Shown here piece after piece: positions 1 to 11,629 of a stretch of DNA of 64,000 nt. The stretch covers positions 42,001,550-42,065,549 of the forward strand of contig OY294044.1 in NCBI GenBank assembly GCA_958510825.1. The letters run 5' to 3'. Position 1 is the stretch's first letter. Every line of letters starts with the position of its first letter. Under the pieces are notes generated by a model. It did not search any database. It was not told the origin of the DNA and saw only the letters and a program-made list of their open reading frames with translations. Position numbers and translations under genes: made by a program. Source of the DNA: Brachypterus glaber (taxonomy: Eukaryota; Arthropoda; Insecta; Coleoptera; Kateretidae).

Positions 1-261
1 ATTTTCCTTCTCTTCACCCCATTTAACACAAAAATAGTTTTAAACTAGCTAATTTACTGACCTGTTACGTTTTCATGTGCAGATATGTCAAATCTAAGAC
101 ATGTCTTTAAAACCTGTTTCATTTGTTTTACATCTTGGGATTTTCCATATCAAATTACCCGAAAAATAAAATATATATCACTTTAACTGCAATTTCGCGG
201 TTCTTCCACACGTTTTTTTGCAACATATTTTTAAATCACCTGCAAATTAATCACACTGCTA

Positions 262-1553
262 AATTTTTTCCTTAATCGGGCCCCAGCTACCAAAACATCA
301 TATATGATGTTTTGGTATACCTTGTCAGAAGAGCTGTATTTTCTTAATTCTTGTATAACATCGTTATTATAAAATATATTGATTTAAAATTTGGGTAACA
401 CTTGACCCTCATGAGTGACTATAATTTTATAAAAAAAATGGTTTGATTTTATTTTCTTTAAAATAATACCTTTTTTTGGAGAACCAAAATTCTAGAGGGG
501 GCAACGATATTCAGAAAAAAAACATCCATCCAAACAAATCCAACTTTTTAATTCTATGGTATTTCCCCAGACTAACGATGCCCCCGCTTGATAGATCAGT
601 TATAGTGAAGTTCTGCATGTATGCAATTTTCCCTGTTTTTTGGGTAAATTTTATCGATTGCAGTCTTATACAAAACAAATCTTAGCATTTTGGACAGACA
701 TTTAACAAAATTTTGGAACTCAATTTGGGGTGAAAAAGTGATTTTTTTTCAATTTTTTAATTGGAAAACCGTTTTTTGCCATTTTCTTGTTAACGGTTAT
801 AGATATTATCAAAATTTAAAATCTATAACTTAAAACATAAAAAAAAGGTTTATTTTTTTTTGTCAAATATGAGCTAAGAGCCAAAACTAGGCCGACAAAT
901 ATTTTTTTGGTAACTATGCATTTTTGATTTTTTTTGATTAGTTTATTTTATTTTTTCTTACTTCATTAGTTTTAAAAAATCGCTGTTTTTGCAGTTCTGC
1001 AACTTTGACGTGCTATAACTCGAAAACCAATGAAGTAAAAAAAGACTTAATAAAACAAAATTGCTTAAAAAAATTGCTTTTTATATATATTTAATAAAAA
1101 TTGCATGGTTACCAAAAAAATATTTGTGAGTCGAGTTTGGGCGCTTAGTTCCTTTTTGACAAAAAAAAATGAAGAGACCTTTTATTTGGTAAAAGTTAAG
1201 TTTTAAGTTATAATTTTTGAATTTTGATAATATCTAACGAGAAAATGGCAATAAACTGCTTTTTATTCAAAAATAGAAAAAAATCACTTTTTCACCCCAC
1301 ATTATAAAAGTTTCAAATATTTTTTAAATGTCTGTCCAAAATGCGACGACTTGTTTAGTATAAGACTGCAATCGATTTCACTATAATTGATTTAGCAAGG
1401 GAGGGCATCCTTAGTCTGTGGAAATACCATAGAAATAGAGAGTTGGATACCTATAGTTTCAGGCAAATATTATGGTTTTTCTGAACATCGTTGCACCATC
1501 TATGATGTTTTTGTAGCTGGGGGCCGAGTTTGGGGCCCGATCAAGAAAAAAAA
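262..1553. mobile_element. Foldback (palindromic) element, about 1.3 kb
   Basis: The left arm (gggccccagctaccaaaaca near 279) and right arm (tgtttttgtagctgggggcc near 1506) are inverted copies, and the match continues inward. The blocks around 540-760 (gactaacgatgcccccgctt, cagtcttatac, ggacagacattt) recur in reverse at 1270-1430, and the centre is near 990. The arms are diverged by several indels. No coding capacity was seen. A short perfect palindrome (catcatatatgatg) sits at the left end. Transposable-element superfamily not assigned. Confidence 0.75.
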
Positions 1554-1789
1554 ATGGCAATAGGATTGACTTACATTTAGAAATGCACAAAAAAAAAATC
1601 AGAAATTTCCAAACACCTTTGCAAAAATATACCCCAAAATCTTGTAAAAGAAACCCGAAATTATAGTTATAGAAACATGCAAAAAAATCTGACATTACCC
1701 TAAAAATCTGATCACAAATCCGAAATCTACGACCAAAAATTGACTTAAAAAAATTGGTCCAATGCCAGAATTTTTGTCTGTTGTACTGT

Positions 1790-2548
1790 GTTATGGGAAC
1801 TGTCCGCCATTTAGATTTTGCATATCTCTATCAAAAAAGGTGAGTAACAAATTTGTAGAGAATTAATTCTCTATATGTATTGTAGACAATCTTTATAAAG
1901 TCAATATTGTTAAAAAAATAGGTATTGCTAATAATAAGCAAAAAGTGTGAAAAATTATGAGTGGCTAGGTTATTTTAACTTTTGGACCATTTTTATTGAA
2001 AATAATTGTCACATTCCTAGCAAACATTGCTTCGTTGGCTGCCCATTGGCAAACCCACATTGGGTCTACATACTAAGGAAACATCAGCCGCCCTAGAGGC
2101 CGCATACGACCCGCCAATGTTGGCAAAACACACATTGAACAGCAGAAGGTCGCTTTAAAGCAAACGATAATTTTGATTGTAAAATCGTATAGTGGCCAAT
2201 CTAAGGCAGCAGTGTTGTGAACCAACGTACGTTGGCCAATGATAATAATTAGCGCCCAACGAGCGGGCCAAACATTGGCTTGCCAACGAACCAATATTTG
2301 CTGAGAATGTTCTACTTATTTTCAATAAAAATGGTCCAAAAGTTGAAAAAACTGCCCCACTCCTAATTTTTTACACTTTTTTATTATTATTAGCAATAAA
2401 TATTTTTTTCAATAATATTAAATATATAAAGATTGTAGAGAGTTAAATTCTCTAGAAATTTGTTACTTACCTTTTTATCGAGAAATGCAAAATACGCCAG
2501 AAAATCGACAAAACCACAAAATCCAAGATGGCGGACAGTTCCCATAAT
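1790..2548. mobile_element. Foldback element, about 0.76 kb
   Basis: The terminal inverted repeat starts ttatgggaactgtccgccat (1791) and ends atggcggacagttcccataa (2548). The arms of about 260 bp contain paired blocks such as gtagagaattaattctct / agagagttaaattctctag and ttttggaccatttttattga / tcaataaaaatggtccaaaa. The centre (2035-2295) contains several short palindromic words of the type ccaatgttggc and ccaacgtacgttgg. No protein was recognised. Confidence 0.8.
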
Positions 2549-2559
2549 TAATTAATGGG

Positions 2560-5190
2560 CAACGATGTGATTTATTCATCTACTCCGCGGGGGACACTTA
2601 ACTTAGGGTGACCATATGATTTTTTTGTTTTGATTTGTTGATATTTTACGGTTAAACTTTTACCCCCAAAAGTTTTAATTTGTAAATTATTCTCATGAAA
2701 AAATCTAAAATTATTATGTGTGCTATGTGTTTGATTTTGTGCCAGTTAAGTTAAAGTTACTCTCAGGTAAGTCCCAAACGCTAGAAGTGTAGGTGCTGGG
2801 CTGGCAGGTTAAAAGCATTTGAGGCACATCTGTACACTGGAGTAAATGTTAACTCTTCCTCGTCCATTTTTATTCAAAATAACTATAAAAAATACACTTA
2901 AAACATTTGTCACTATTATACCTACATTTGTAATGAAAAAAAAAAAAAACAAATGAAAATTTTTAAATTTTCAGTGTCATTGTTACCAATATTATTATTA
3001 TTTCCCAAATTGAAATTATTCAAAACTAAATTACCTTGTAAGCAAAATAAAACACGCAAGTAGACAAAGTAGTATAAAAAACCCTTTCCACAAGATATTT
3101 GGAGTACTCATCACTGGAAAACTCCCCGCTTCGCAGCTCGTTTTCCAAACATGGATGCTTGTACCTAAATAGTGTCCTATGTAACTTGTCCTTTAATATA
3201 CTATTAAAAAATATTTAAATGACTATTGGAATAATTATAATTAACGAGTCTCTCGATGTAGAAGTAAATAAATATAAACTGGGAGAGTCACTGATTGCTC
3301 ATTTAGCGTGAATTATTTGCATTACTAGTAAACGGATATGCTGTATTTTTTATTTCCATAGACAATAAATAAACATTTAACCTTAACCTTAAAATCGTTA
3401 ATCCATTTACTTGTTAATTTTTAATTACTTCGTTGTTTAAAGATTTAATATTAAACATATTTAATTTATTAAATTTAGAGACAACAAACAAAAAATTATT
3501 TTAATTTATTTTTATTTTTATTTAATAAATTATTCATTAAAATTAATTAAAATTAAAATTACATAATATATTGTGTTTTTTTTATTAAATTTTATAATTA
3601 TTATCCCAGTACCATATAGTTTTTCTAAGTGGTTCAACTGTCTAGAAGATACACATTCAGTTTTACAAATTCTACAGTACTACTTGATAGTGAGATTATT
3701 TCCAAGAAATCGAGCCAGCCGCGACCCGGGCAGCCATGCACTGCTTGAATTGGCAACGCCGATTTGACTGTCGCCTGCCCATAATCTTAAGCAAGGTTTT
3801 CGCCTCTGAACACTTTGACCAGTACTCAGGACAAAGCAAACCTTAAAAATATTGATTGAGATTAAAAAAAAAAGAGAATAAGTCGAAAATGTGGGCCAAC
3901 TCCTAATTTTGTTAGGGAGCTGCAAATATAATAACATTAAAATTACTTTCAGTTTAATGAAGTAATAATTTGCTCTACAAATAACAATTTTAAACGAGGC
4001 CGCCGTGTATACATAATAATATTATATTATTAGTATTAATAATATTATATTTATATAATATAATAGGTAGGCATATTATATTATGGTAAAAATTTTAATT
4101 TTTATACAAAATTATTATTTTTTTCTAATTTCCTTAAGACAGAATAAATCGTTTTAGAGAAATATTTTGAAAGAATAAAGTTAAAATTATTTTTAAAATG
4201 CAAAATTGTTATTTCAACAACAATTTTATTTATTTTCCTTTAGACAACAAATGCATACAAATTATTATAATTATTACTATTATTCATTCCTTTTCTATAT
4301 GTTATGTATGTACTAGTACATAGGTATCTATAATTAACTAAATACTCGAAAATTCCCTTTTAAAATCATACTAAAAAACCCGAGTATATTAATACTAAAT
4401 AATATATTATAATGAATTAATAAAACGAAATAATTAAAATCTACAATTTTTGCAAGGAATTTTTTTTTCTACGTTTAAGAAAACTTCTCGTGCATGAAAC
4501 AGGCTAGCTTAGGCTCGAAAAGGCTTGCAGATTGAACATGTAAAAGGGTTAAAACTAGTAGGTTGTTCAAAATTTAAAATTTTCTAGCATTTTAAAATAT
4601 TTTATTCACAACTGTATATGTAATACATACATTACATGCATTAATAAAGCTCGGGAAGTACAGGTCTAGACCTGTAAACTAAATATTACTGGTCTGTATC
4701 ATAAATCAATAATTTCCGCTAGATGCCTTCACCGTGAAGCAAGATGACTGAACTGCGTTTGTCATGATAAACACCAATATAATCTAATGCAAGACTTAAA
4801 TTGTACAGTTTTAATCAATGTTTTTTACTTTTAAGTCCTGGTACAATAATAAATAAATAAACAAATATTTAGCACGCGGAATTCAGTTTTAGTTCAAAAT
4901 AAATAATAATTTTATATTAAAAAATGGCGAAACACAACATCTCGTAGCATATACTTGAGAGCTGTTTTATGATTGACGTGCCGGTTGCCTACAATCTAGC
5001 GCGCAAAATTTAATTTCTGTCACGGTGACGAGCAGAAAAGTAAAATGCTAAGAAATAAGGCATTTTGCGGTCTGAGAACTTTATTTTTTTTGTAGAAATG
5101 TTAACTTTTCTATTAGATCGGAGAAAAATATAATTATTTACCCATATAAATATCGATGGTAATTTAATTTTCACTATTTTTATTTTCCAG
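2560..5190. other. Unassigned AT-rich 5' flank or 5' intron of the UNC-93 gene
   Basis: No coding sequence was recognised. It holds an (AT)-rich microsatellite-like stretch at about 4011-4085, a GC-rich block at 3705-3795 that differs strongly from its surroundings, and a perfect 16-bp palindrome acaggtctagacctgt at 4660-4675. Because exon 1 has an acceptor at 5190, at least the last part is intron. The transcription start was not identified. Confidence 0.5.
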
Positions 5191-5457
5191 GGCTCCGAAG
5201 GATATGGATTCAAAGTTCCAGAGAGTCAAACAAGATGAAGACGAAAAGGAAATTTACGGTCCCAACGAAAAAAGAAGAATCTGGAGGAACGTCCTTATAA
5301 TTGGATTAGCATTCATGATTCATTTTACTGCCTTTTGGGGTGCGTCAAATTTACAGAGCTCTGTAAATTCGGAAGCAGCTTTGGGTACGTTTACCTTGGC
5401 TGCTGTCTATGGATCGTTGATACTTTCAAATATTTTTTTGCCAGTCATGATTATAAG
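5191..5457 (+). CDS. unc-93: UNC-93-like protein, first coding exon (CDS from 5204)
   Basis: The exon follows a good acceptor (tattttccag, ending 5190), carries 13 nt of 5'UTR, then ATG at 5204, and ends at the donor AG|gtaaca after 5457 (phase 2). It encodes residues 1-84 plus two bases of Arg85. The N-terminus is polar and charged, about 28 residues, so probably cytosolic. Then come two hydrophobic segments, roughly residues 29-50 and 60-84. The segment NLQSSVNSEAALGTFTLAAV, between and into these, closely matches the UNC-93 family signature as I know it. Family members are multi-pass, MFS-like proteins. Worm UNC-93 regulates a two-pore potassium channel, the fly homologue CG4928 has been linked to ion handling, and vertebrate UNC93B1 traffics Toll-like receptors. 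The precise role here is not inferable. The acceptor upstream means at least one noncoding 5' exon lies further upstream, and I could not locate it. Confidence 0.9.
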
Positions 5458-5588
5458 GTAACACGATTTTATTGTTATTTGCTTTAAATAATTAGTATCA
5501 CTTTTGTTTTAATATTTACATTAGGGTGCCAGGCAATTTCGAACTCGCAAGATTTTGGGATACATAGGATTCCAATAAATCTCCCCAC

Positions 5589-6805
5589 GGTGTGCCTTAA
5601 ACAAAGTTAAATGAAAAGTAAAACCACCCCTGTAGTAGTAGTAAATTTTTGGGTTGGCCAAAGCCGGACAACTAGGCCATTTCTGGCCCTTTTTGTCACC
5701 CCAGGCAATCCCAGCCATTTACTAATTTGAGTCCTCCTTGAACCTGTCCGTCCTTTCAATAAAGGTCAGGATATTGGCCCATGGGAGATCTCTTAGTTCC
5801 TCTTGGTTGAGTCTTTGAGTTTCAAAGACTTGCAACCTGATCCTGTCGTATCTGACACACTCGGCTAAGTAATGAGAGGATGTTTCATCCTCTTCGCACT
5901 CTGGGCATAGCGGACTCTCTAGAATCCGCATTGTTGCCAGGTGCTTCCTTAGCCTGCAGTGGCCCGTGAGGACCCCTACAAGTTGTCTGAGTGCAGTTCT
6001 TCCTTTTTCCAGCAACCAGTCTGTCTTTGATTTGCTTGGGCCAGCCAGGAAGTCCCTAGCTTGCCGGCAACCGTCGACCGCTCTCCATTGCTCCTTTAGC
6101 TTGGTATAAGCCCACTCATCGAGAGCGGTCTTTACCTGCTTCCTTGTAACACCCAATATAGGTTCCGGCCCCGTGCAGGCCATCCCTGATTCGAGTCTTG
6201 CAAGTTCATCTGCCTTCTCGTTTCCGGGAATTCCACTATGACCCGGTACCCATACCAGTTGAACGTTTTTGGTCCTTGCTAGCTCTTCCAAGGCTTCTGC
6301 ACACTCCCTGACTAGGAGTGACCTAGTGCTGGGATTGCACAATGCCTTTAGAGCGGCTTGACTGTCCAAAAAAAAACCACCCCTGACTTTTTGATTTTAG
6401 GGTGGTTTTGGGACATTTCCAAACAGCTTTTGGCAAACATTGAAACCGTTCACGAGCCCGTTTTTAAATAAAGTTATTCTTCTTCTTCTTCAAGTTTTTC
6501 CTGACATCATACTACCGAGTTTTTTCTATGACACACCCTATAGCATAGGTACTACCCATAGTACTCAATATAATCACAACCATTAACAAAGTAGGCTTGA
6601 TTATATAGCGTGTGTCATAGAAAAACTCCGTATTGTGATGTCAGGAAAAACTTGAAGAAGAAGAAAATTGATTTTATTTAAAAACGGCTTCGTGAGCGGT
6701 TTCAATTTTTGTCAAAATTTGTTTGGAAATGTCCCAAAAACAACATAAAATCAAAAAATCCGGGGTGGTTTGATTTTCCATATAACTTTGTTTAAGGCAC
6801 ACCCT
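5589..6805. mobile_element. Foldback element interrupted by a LINE fragment
   Basis: The left arm (tgtgccttaaacaaagttaa at 5591, continuing to the aaaaccacccctg block) matches in reverse the right arm (aactttgtttaaggcacacc, ending about 6803). After the LINE, the arms pair again: cttcttcttcaagtttttcc near 6484 with ggaaaaacttgaagaagaag near 6645. The centre is near 6565. The LINE at 5633-6372 sits in the left arm, so the foldback is older than the LINE. Confidence 0.8.
5633..6372 (-). mobile_element. 5'-truncated LINE carrying RNase H and a CCHC knuckle
   Basis: On the minus strand a 215-residue open frame (6369 to 5722) encodes the C-terminal part of a LINE ORF2. The RNase H part contains DSQAALKAL and the VPGHSGIPGNEKADELAR block with its conserved His and Asp. 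A variable region follows, then a C-x2-C-x7-H-x4-C zinc knuckle near the end. This layout is typical of I/Jockey/R1-group LINEs with RNase H. The 3' end carries a short (TAC)n tail at 5633-5641. It is flanked by a 13-bp target-site duplication aaaaccacccctg at 5620-5632 and 6373-6385. Endonuclease and reverse transcriptase are missing through 5' truncation, so the copy is dead although its remaining frame is intact, suggesting a young insertion. Confidence 0.9.
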
Positions 6806-6829
6806 GATCCCATTAAATTTTATCCAAAA

Positions 6830-7329
6830 CAAATCACGTTAATTTTTCGCGACTTGACTTTTAAGTGGCAAAAATTGACTAAAAATTAACAAAAGGCCTA
6901 AAATTGACATTAGAAGATTACTGTTCGCTCCCGGATGAAAAATATCAAAAGTAGAGTTTACGACGCACTATGTGGCCACATAGGAGAAAAAGTCACAAAA
7001 ATTAGTTAAGCCGTTAAATGCAAAGAAAATAAGTTATTAATTAGTGAAATACTATAATATTTCTAAAAATTTAACTCTGCCCCCCTAAAAACCCCTAAAT
7101 ACGGGATATGTTTTAATGCACTTCCAGGCAAGCTATAAATTTTAAATTTGGCTTACACATAGAAGATTCCTCATATACCCTAAAAAATATATAAAAATTT
7201 ATCCCCAGCCCCCTAAACCCCCCAATTAAATGTTTTTTAATACACTGTCAGAAAAGCTTGAGGGCCCTAAAGGCCTAATTTTTTATATTTATGTACATGG
7301 TATTATAAAAATTTTCTTCTAATAAAATA
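6830..7329. other. Unassigned AT-rich intronic DNA
   Basis: There are no genes. Two short C-rich repeats of the form ctgcccccctaaaaacccc / cagccccctaaacccccc occur about 120 bp apart near 7077 and 7204, suggesting a degenerate duplicated unit. Confidence 0.4.
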
Positions 7330-8069
7330 TACCGGGTATCACAGATCATATGTACAATGTACATATTATCACATTGTACAATCCCCTTAACTTCTGTATT
7401 TGTAAAGAGAAAATTTTGAAATTTAGTACCTATACACTATAGGTATTATAGTATAATGCACTTAAGGAACCTCAACTTTTGACTTATAAAAAAACATTTT
7501 GCTACTTCCGGTTTTACCGCAAGTGCTGCCTTCTTTCACATTTGATGTGCGATATCTAAATGCCTTACATTTTTGCAATCTGCACACTTTTCTGAAAACA
7601 TTTATACCACATAAATGACATTTTAAATTTTAAATATAATTTTTTACACTTTTAAATGTTACCACATTACCCACCCGGGTACCAAATTCAAGAATCGCTT
7701 AAAATAACCTAATTTAAAGAATTATACAAGTTAAGAGGAAATTATTTTTTTAGAATTTCTGTTGTCCATTAGAGTTAATTAAGGGTGTTATGGCCTACCA
7801 AGTTAAAAAAATGAAAACAAAATTAAAATAAAATTTGACATTTGAAATGTCAGAAAAGTGTGTAGATTCAAAAAAAAATATAAGGCAGTTAGATGTAGCA
7901 CTTAAAATGTGAAAGTTGGCAGCACTTTCGGTAAAACCAGAAGTAGAAAAATGATGTTTTATATATAAAAAGTTGAGGTTTCTTAAGCACATTATAGGTA
8001 ATAAATTTTAAAATATATTCTTTACAAACACAGAAGTTAAAACACCCCTCATATGATCTGTGATAACCG
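7330..8069. mobile_element. Palindromic MITE family, copy 1
   Basis: The terminal inverted repeats are accgggtatcacagatcata (from 7331) and catatgatctgtgataacc (to 8068). The arms pair throughout, for example acttccggttttaccg with cggtaaaaccagaagt and cctcaacttttgac with a diverged partner. A second copy lies at 38291-39224. No open reading frame of note; a non-autonomous element. Confidence 0.85.
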
Positions 8070-8132
8070 ATTTACTATTACGAAAATCTAGAGTGTTAAT
8101 TCTTGGACACTTTAGGGCATGTTCACAGGCTC

Positions 8133-8242
8133 GCATAACAACATAGTACATAACAATGCGATGCCGTAATTGGCTTGATGTGCCGCCACGTATCTTGTAT
8201 GCCAATCACGGCATCGCATTCTTATATTTTATGTTCTTATGC
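8133..8242. repeat. 110-bp hairpin (small palindromic element)
   Basis: The stem pairs aatgcgatgccgtaattggc (8155) with gccaatcacggcatcgcatt (19 of 20 match) and continues outward to gcataa at the left and ttatgc at the right. A loop of about 26 nt is left. This could be a tiny MITE or a transcribed hairpin. No coding. Confidence 0.7.
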
Positions 8243-8780
8243 AAGCTTCTGGATAGGCCTTTATCCATATTATTACAATTCATTTGCTATGAAGGTCAAC
8301 GCAATATTCGGAATATTCGCCTCACCGACGTCATGATATCTATTTGCATTCATAGCTTTTGAGCCTCTGTTTAATTAAACTGGAAATCTGGACAATCGTT
8401 TCATGAATAATAAGACTCGTCAGCTTCATATATTACCAGTGGTAACTTACCATAATGCTTACTAAATAATAAAATGGCAATGAGCGTTATAGAGTAATAC
8501 AAATGTTCTAAAGTCCATTCAACGAGAGAATAGGAATTGTACTAATTATCACGGAAAAACTTATTATTATGTGTCTCTTTTATTATTACGCACGGGTGGT
8601 TTTAAAAAAATTCACCTAACATGTCTGGTATTTTAGGCACTGTGTAAAAATTAAAAAAATCAGAGATGGATTTTTTGTAAAATCGTCTTCACTCTTACCA
8701 AGGAACAGGGATTGATCTCACAAATAAAAAAAAACTTTTGGGTTTTTTTACAAATATTGTTTAATTATTTATCCGGCTAT

Positions 8781-8783
<3 letters not shown>

Positions 8784-8822
<39 letters not shown>

Positions 8823-9566
8823 AGGGTGGGGAGGCTACAAGCCAGGCAACTAGGCCATTATGGCCCTTTTTGCCAGCCCCGAGCTGTCTCAGCCACACAT
8901 CTACCCTACTCCCCACTATGGAACGAACCGGGCCATAGGCTGGACATCGGGTAAAAAAACAAAAAATGAAAAATAAGGGTTTAAATGCATTTTTCTTATA
9001 GTTAATTATATTATACATTGAGTAGAGGCAAAATTTCCATCTATAACTAAGATAAATTAACGCTTATATTGCATTGCATTGCAATGAGGATATCTTGCAT
9101 AGCTTATTGTTAGCCTCAGATCCAGTAATTTCCAGTATGAGACCTACTTGTAAAAATAAAGTAAAGGAATTATTCAAGGAAGCTAAGGAATTACTGGTTT
9201 TTGATAAAAGTACCTATATAAAAATTATTTACTTTATTTAGTTTGTTTTATTATCATTTTTTTTGTCACTATTTTAAAACTTTTTCAGAATTTTTCCAGA
9301 ATTTTTCCACAATATTTCCAGATTTTTTCCAGAATTTTTCAACTCAATAGTTAGGTAAATGTTTTAATTCCACTAGAAAAGGCCAAACTTATTAGCTAAG
9401 ATAATAATTTATACACATTTTCCAGAACTTATCCATATTTTTTATTTTTTAGAACTTATCTATATTACTTAATTAAATATCTTTCTTATACGCTAAATGG
9501 TGATTAATCACATAAAAAAAATTAATTTAATTTTTTCTAAGATTTCCAGATTTTCCAGATTTCCAC
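8784..9566 (-). mobile_element. LINE-type insertion with (TAC)n tail and 14-bp target-site duplication
   Basis: The unusual 14-mer tatccggctatgta occurs at 8770-8783 and again at 9567-9580, bracketing the insertion. On the minus strand the 3' end is a (TAC) microsatellite (about 13 units, 8781-8821), preceded by a GC-rich tail that shares aactaggccat..tggccctttttg with the 3' end of the LINE at 5633. The rest (8960-9566) is AT-rich, with degenerate tandem ttttccagaa words around 9285-9345. No ORF2 domain is visible, so it is either a 3'UTR fragment or a non-autonomous partner. Confidence 0.8.
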
Positions 9567-9719
9567 TATCCGGCTATGTAATATGTATCAAGAAATAAAC
9601 TATACTAAACTAAACTATAAGTTTATCATGAAAACAAATCACTAAATGTTTTTATATATTTATAAAATAGAGAAATAGGGACAGTTGAGAGATGCAACAG
9701 TTTAGAACTGAAAATGAAT

Positions 9720-10195
9720 AAATGGGATTGTTTTTGATAAACATTGGGGTGGGGCAAGGTGGGCAAATGGGAAAATACTTACATTTGAAAATAGCTATAT
9801 ATGGGTTTTTAAGGCTGTTGAAATAGAATCTGATAATAAAAATTTTCTAACTGCACCCCCGGGGGTGAGGGGGTAAATTTTTTTAAATATTTTCTATATT
9901 TTCATCAGAATTTTTATACAGGGGATTTTGGGGTAGACTTTATGAATCTGATAATAAAATTTTTCTAATTTCACCCCCTGAGGGGTGGGGGGTGGTTTTA
10001 GTGAAAGTTGCTATATAGGACTTTTTGAGGTTGCTGAAAGTAAATCTGATAATAAAAAAATCCAACTTCCCCCACTGAGGGGCTGGGGGTAGTTTTTGTG
10101 TAAATTGGTACATAGGGGTTTTAAAGTCTCTAAAACTAAATCTTAGCATTAAAAAACTTAAACTTCATCCATGAGGGGTGTGGGGTAGTTTTCTT
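9720..10195 (+). repeat. Degenerate about 110-bp repeats with C-tract/G-tract hairpins, plus orientation
   Basis: Repeating units share the order: ctgataataaa, an A/T tract, caccccctgaggggtggggg (a self-complementary C/G block), a gtgaaa..tggtatata segment, then ggggtttttaaggttgctga. Units occur near 9830, 9945, 10045 and 10140. The same unit appears in inverted orientation at 10505-11215 and again at 20.7, 25.3 and 56.3 kb. Confidence 0.8.
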
Positions 10196-10202
10196 TTAAA
10201 TT

Positions 10203-10499
10203 ACTATATTACATTACATTACATTTTGTTTAACCTTGTACTATTCTACTTAATTAAGCATCAAAAAAGTCCAGAACTTGTGTGGGCTAGTAGTAGAGGG
10301 AACCACCGGCTTTAATTGACTTTCGAACCAATTTATAGGGAGTGTCCACTTCACTTACGCATTCGCCAAATTTCAATTATTAATTAACTGAAAAAGGCAA
10401 ATCGGCGCCGCGGCGCGCCGGTGAGAATCGAACTCACGCTATTTGTGTAGTAAAGTCGCCAAGTACGACGCGGTAGTCCACTACACCAATCCTCCCATA
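10203..10499 (-). mobile_element. tRNA-headed SINE
   Basis: On the minus strand the element begins near 10497 with a tRNA-like head. It has an A-box-like ttggtgtagtggac and a B-box-like gagttcgattctcac inside a 5-bp T-arm stem. The acceptor arm does not close, so it is not a functional tRNA. A GC-rich junction (ggcgcgccgcggcgcc) and an unrelated body of about 190 bp follow, and it ends in an atgtaatgtaatgtaat pentamer repeat near 10203. Length and architecture fit a SINE. It sits between inverted G/C-tract arrays. A target-site duplication was not clear. Confidence 0.8.
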
Positions 10500-10504
10500 T
10501 TGGT

Positions 10505-11215
10505 ACCAATATTAAAATTAAAAAAAAAACTACCCCCCACCCTTCATGGTTGGAGTTTGATTTTTTAAATTCTAAGATTCAGTTTTAAAGTAAAACCCCT
10601 ATATACCAATTTTCAAAAAAACTACCCCCACGCCCCAGGGGCTGCAGTAATTTTTTTTTATTCTAAGATTCAGTTTTCAGCTACTTTAAAAACCCCTATA
10701 TACCAATTTTCACAAAAACTACCCCCCTGAAATTAGAAAAATTTTATTATCAGATTCCTATTCGTCGACCCCAAAACCCCCTATATGCCAATTTTGACGA
10801 AAATATTGAAAATATTTAAAAATATTTACCCCCTCACCCCCTCGGGGGTGGAGTTAAAAATTTTTTATTATAAGATTCAATTTCACGAAAACTACCCCCC
10901 ACCCCTCAGGGGGTGAAATTAGAAAAAATTTGTTATCAGATTCATATTCGTCGACCCCAAAAACCCCTATATACCAATTTTAACGAAAATATTGAAAATA
11001 TTTAAAAATATTTACCCCCTCATCCCCTCGGGGGTGGAGTTAATTTTTTTTATTCCAAGATTTTTTTAGTGACTTTAAATACCGGGTTTCAACCCCTATA
11101 TACCAATGTTTACCAAAAAATACTGTAAACATTTAAAAATAATCAAGCATACTCGACCTGTATGAAAAATTTTATTATTTAGTTTCGTCGACCCCAAAAA
11201 CCCCTTTATAAAAAT
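10505..11215 (-). repeat. G/C-tract repeat array, minus orientation
   Basis: About six units in reverse orientation to those at 9720-10195, with blocks aaaactacccccca, cccctatataccaatttt and ttagaaaaattttattatcaga. The unit at 10735-10860 recurs almost unchanged at 10915-11045, a local tandem duplication of about 185 bp that includes gattc.tattcgtcgacccc. Confidence 0.8.
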
Positions 11216-11629
11216 ATTTTTATTTACCTCTTGAATCTAAAAATAGACTATCAAAGTAAACTATATTTGCACATGCATTCGTTAAAATTAACTTAAAAAT
11301 TATATTTTCAAGTGACTCAAGTTTAAGTTTTATATTTATTAATTTTAATTTTTGTCGAAAACGGTAAAAACTAAATTAAAAATTGTAAGAGTATTATGAT
11401 TCTGCGTTAATAGTACCTAGTTTTAGAATCAACTAACTTGCAGGATTAATTTAGTAGTCCTCAAGCACTCCTGAAGAAATTTTAAGATAATGTCCAAGAG
11501 GGACATGTATGATTTAACGGTAAACGAATGTTTAATCTGAACACTTTAGAGTACCTAAATATGCTACTCACCATGCGTACATTTTTGTAGAATCTTATAA
11601 ATGCTTGTAGCTCACTGTGTAAGAGAGAT
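11216..11629. other. Unassigned AT-rich intronic DNA
   Basis: No genes, tails or clear repeats were seen in this stretch. Confidence 0.4.

Noticed and set aside
476..685. Short open frames inside foldback arms at the left edge
   Set aside because: They overlap palindrome arms, have no homology-like motifs, and their mirror copies in the other arm are not open.
8712..9018. Poly-valine or poly-leucine proteins at 8.8 kb
   Set aside because: Produced by the (TAG)n microsatellite tail of a LINE-type insertion.
10421..10497. Functional tRNA gene on the minus strand
   Set aside because: A- and B-box-like segments and a T-arm are present, but the acceptor stem does not pair and the sequence runs on into a SINE body and pentamer tail.
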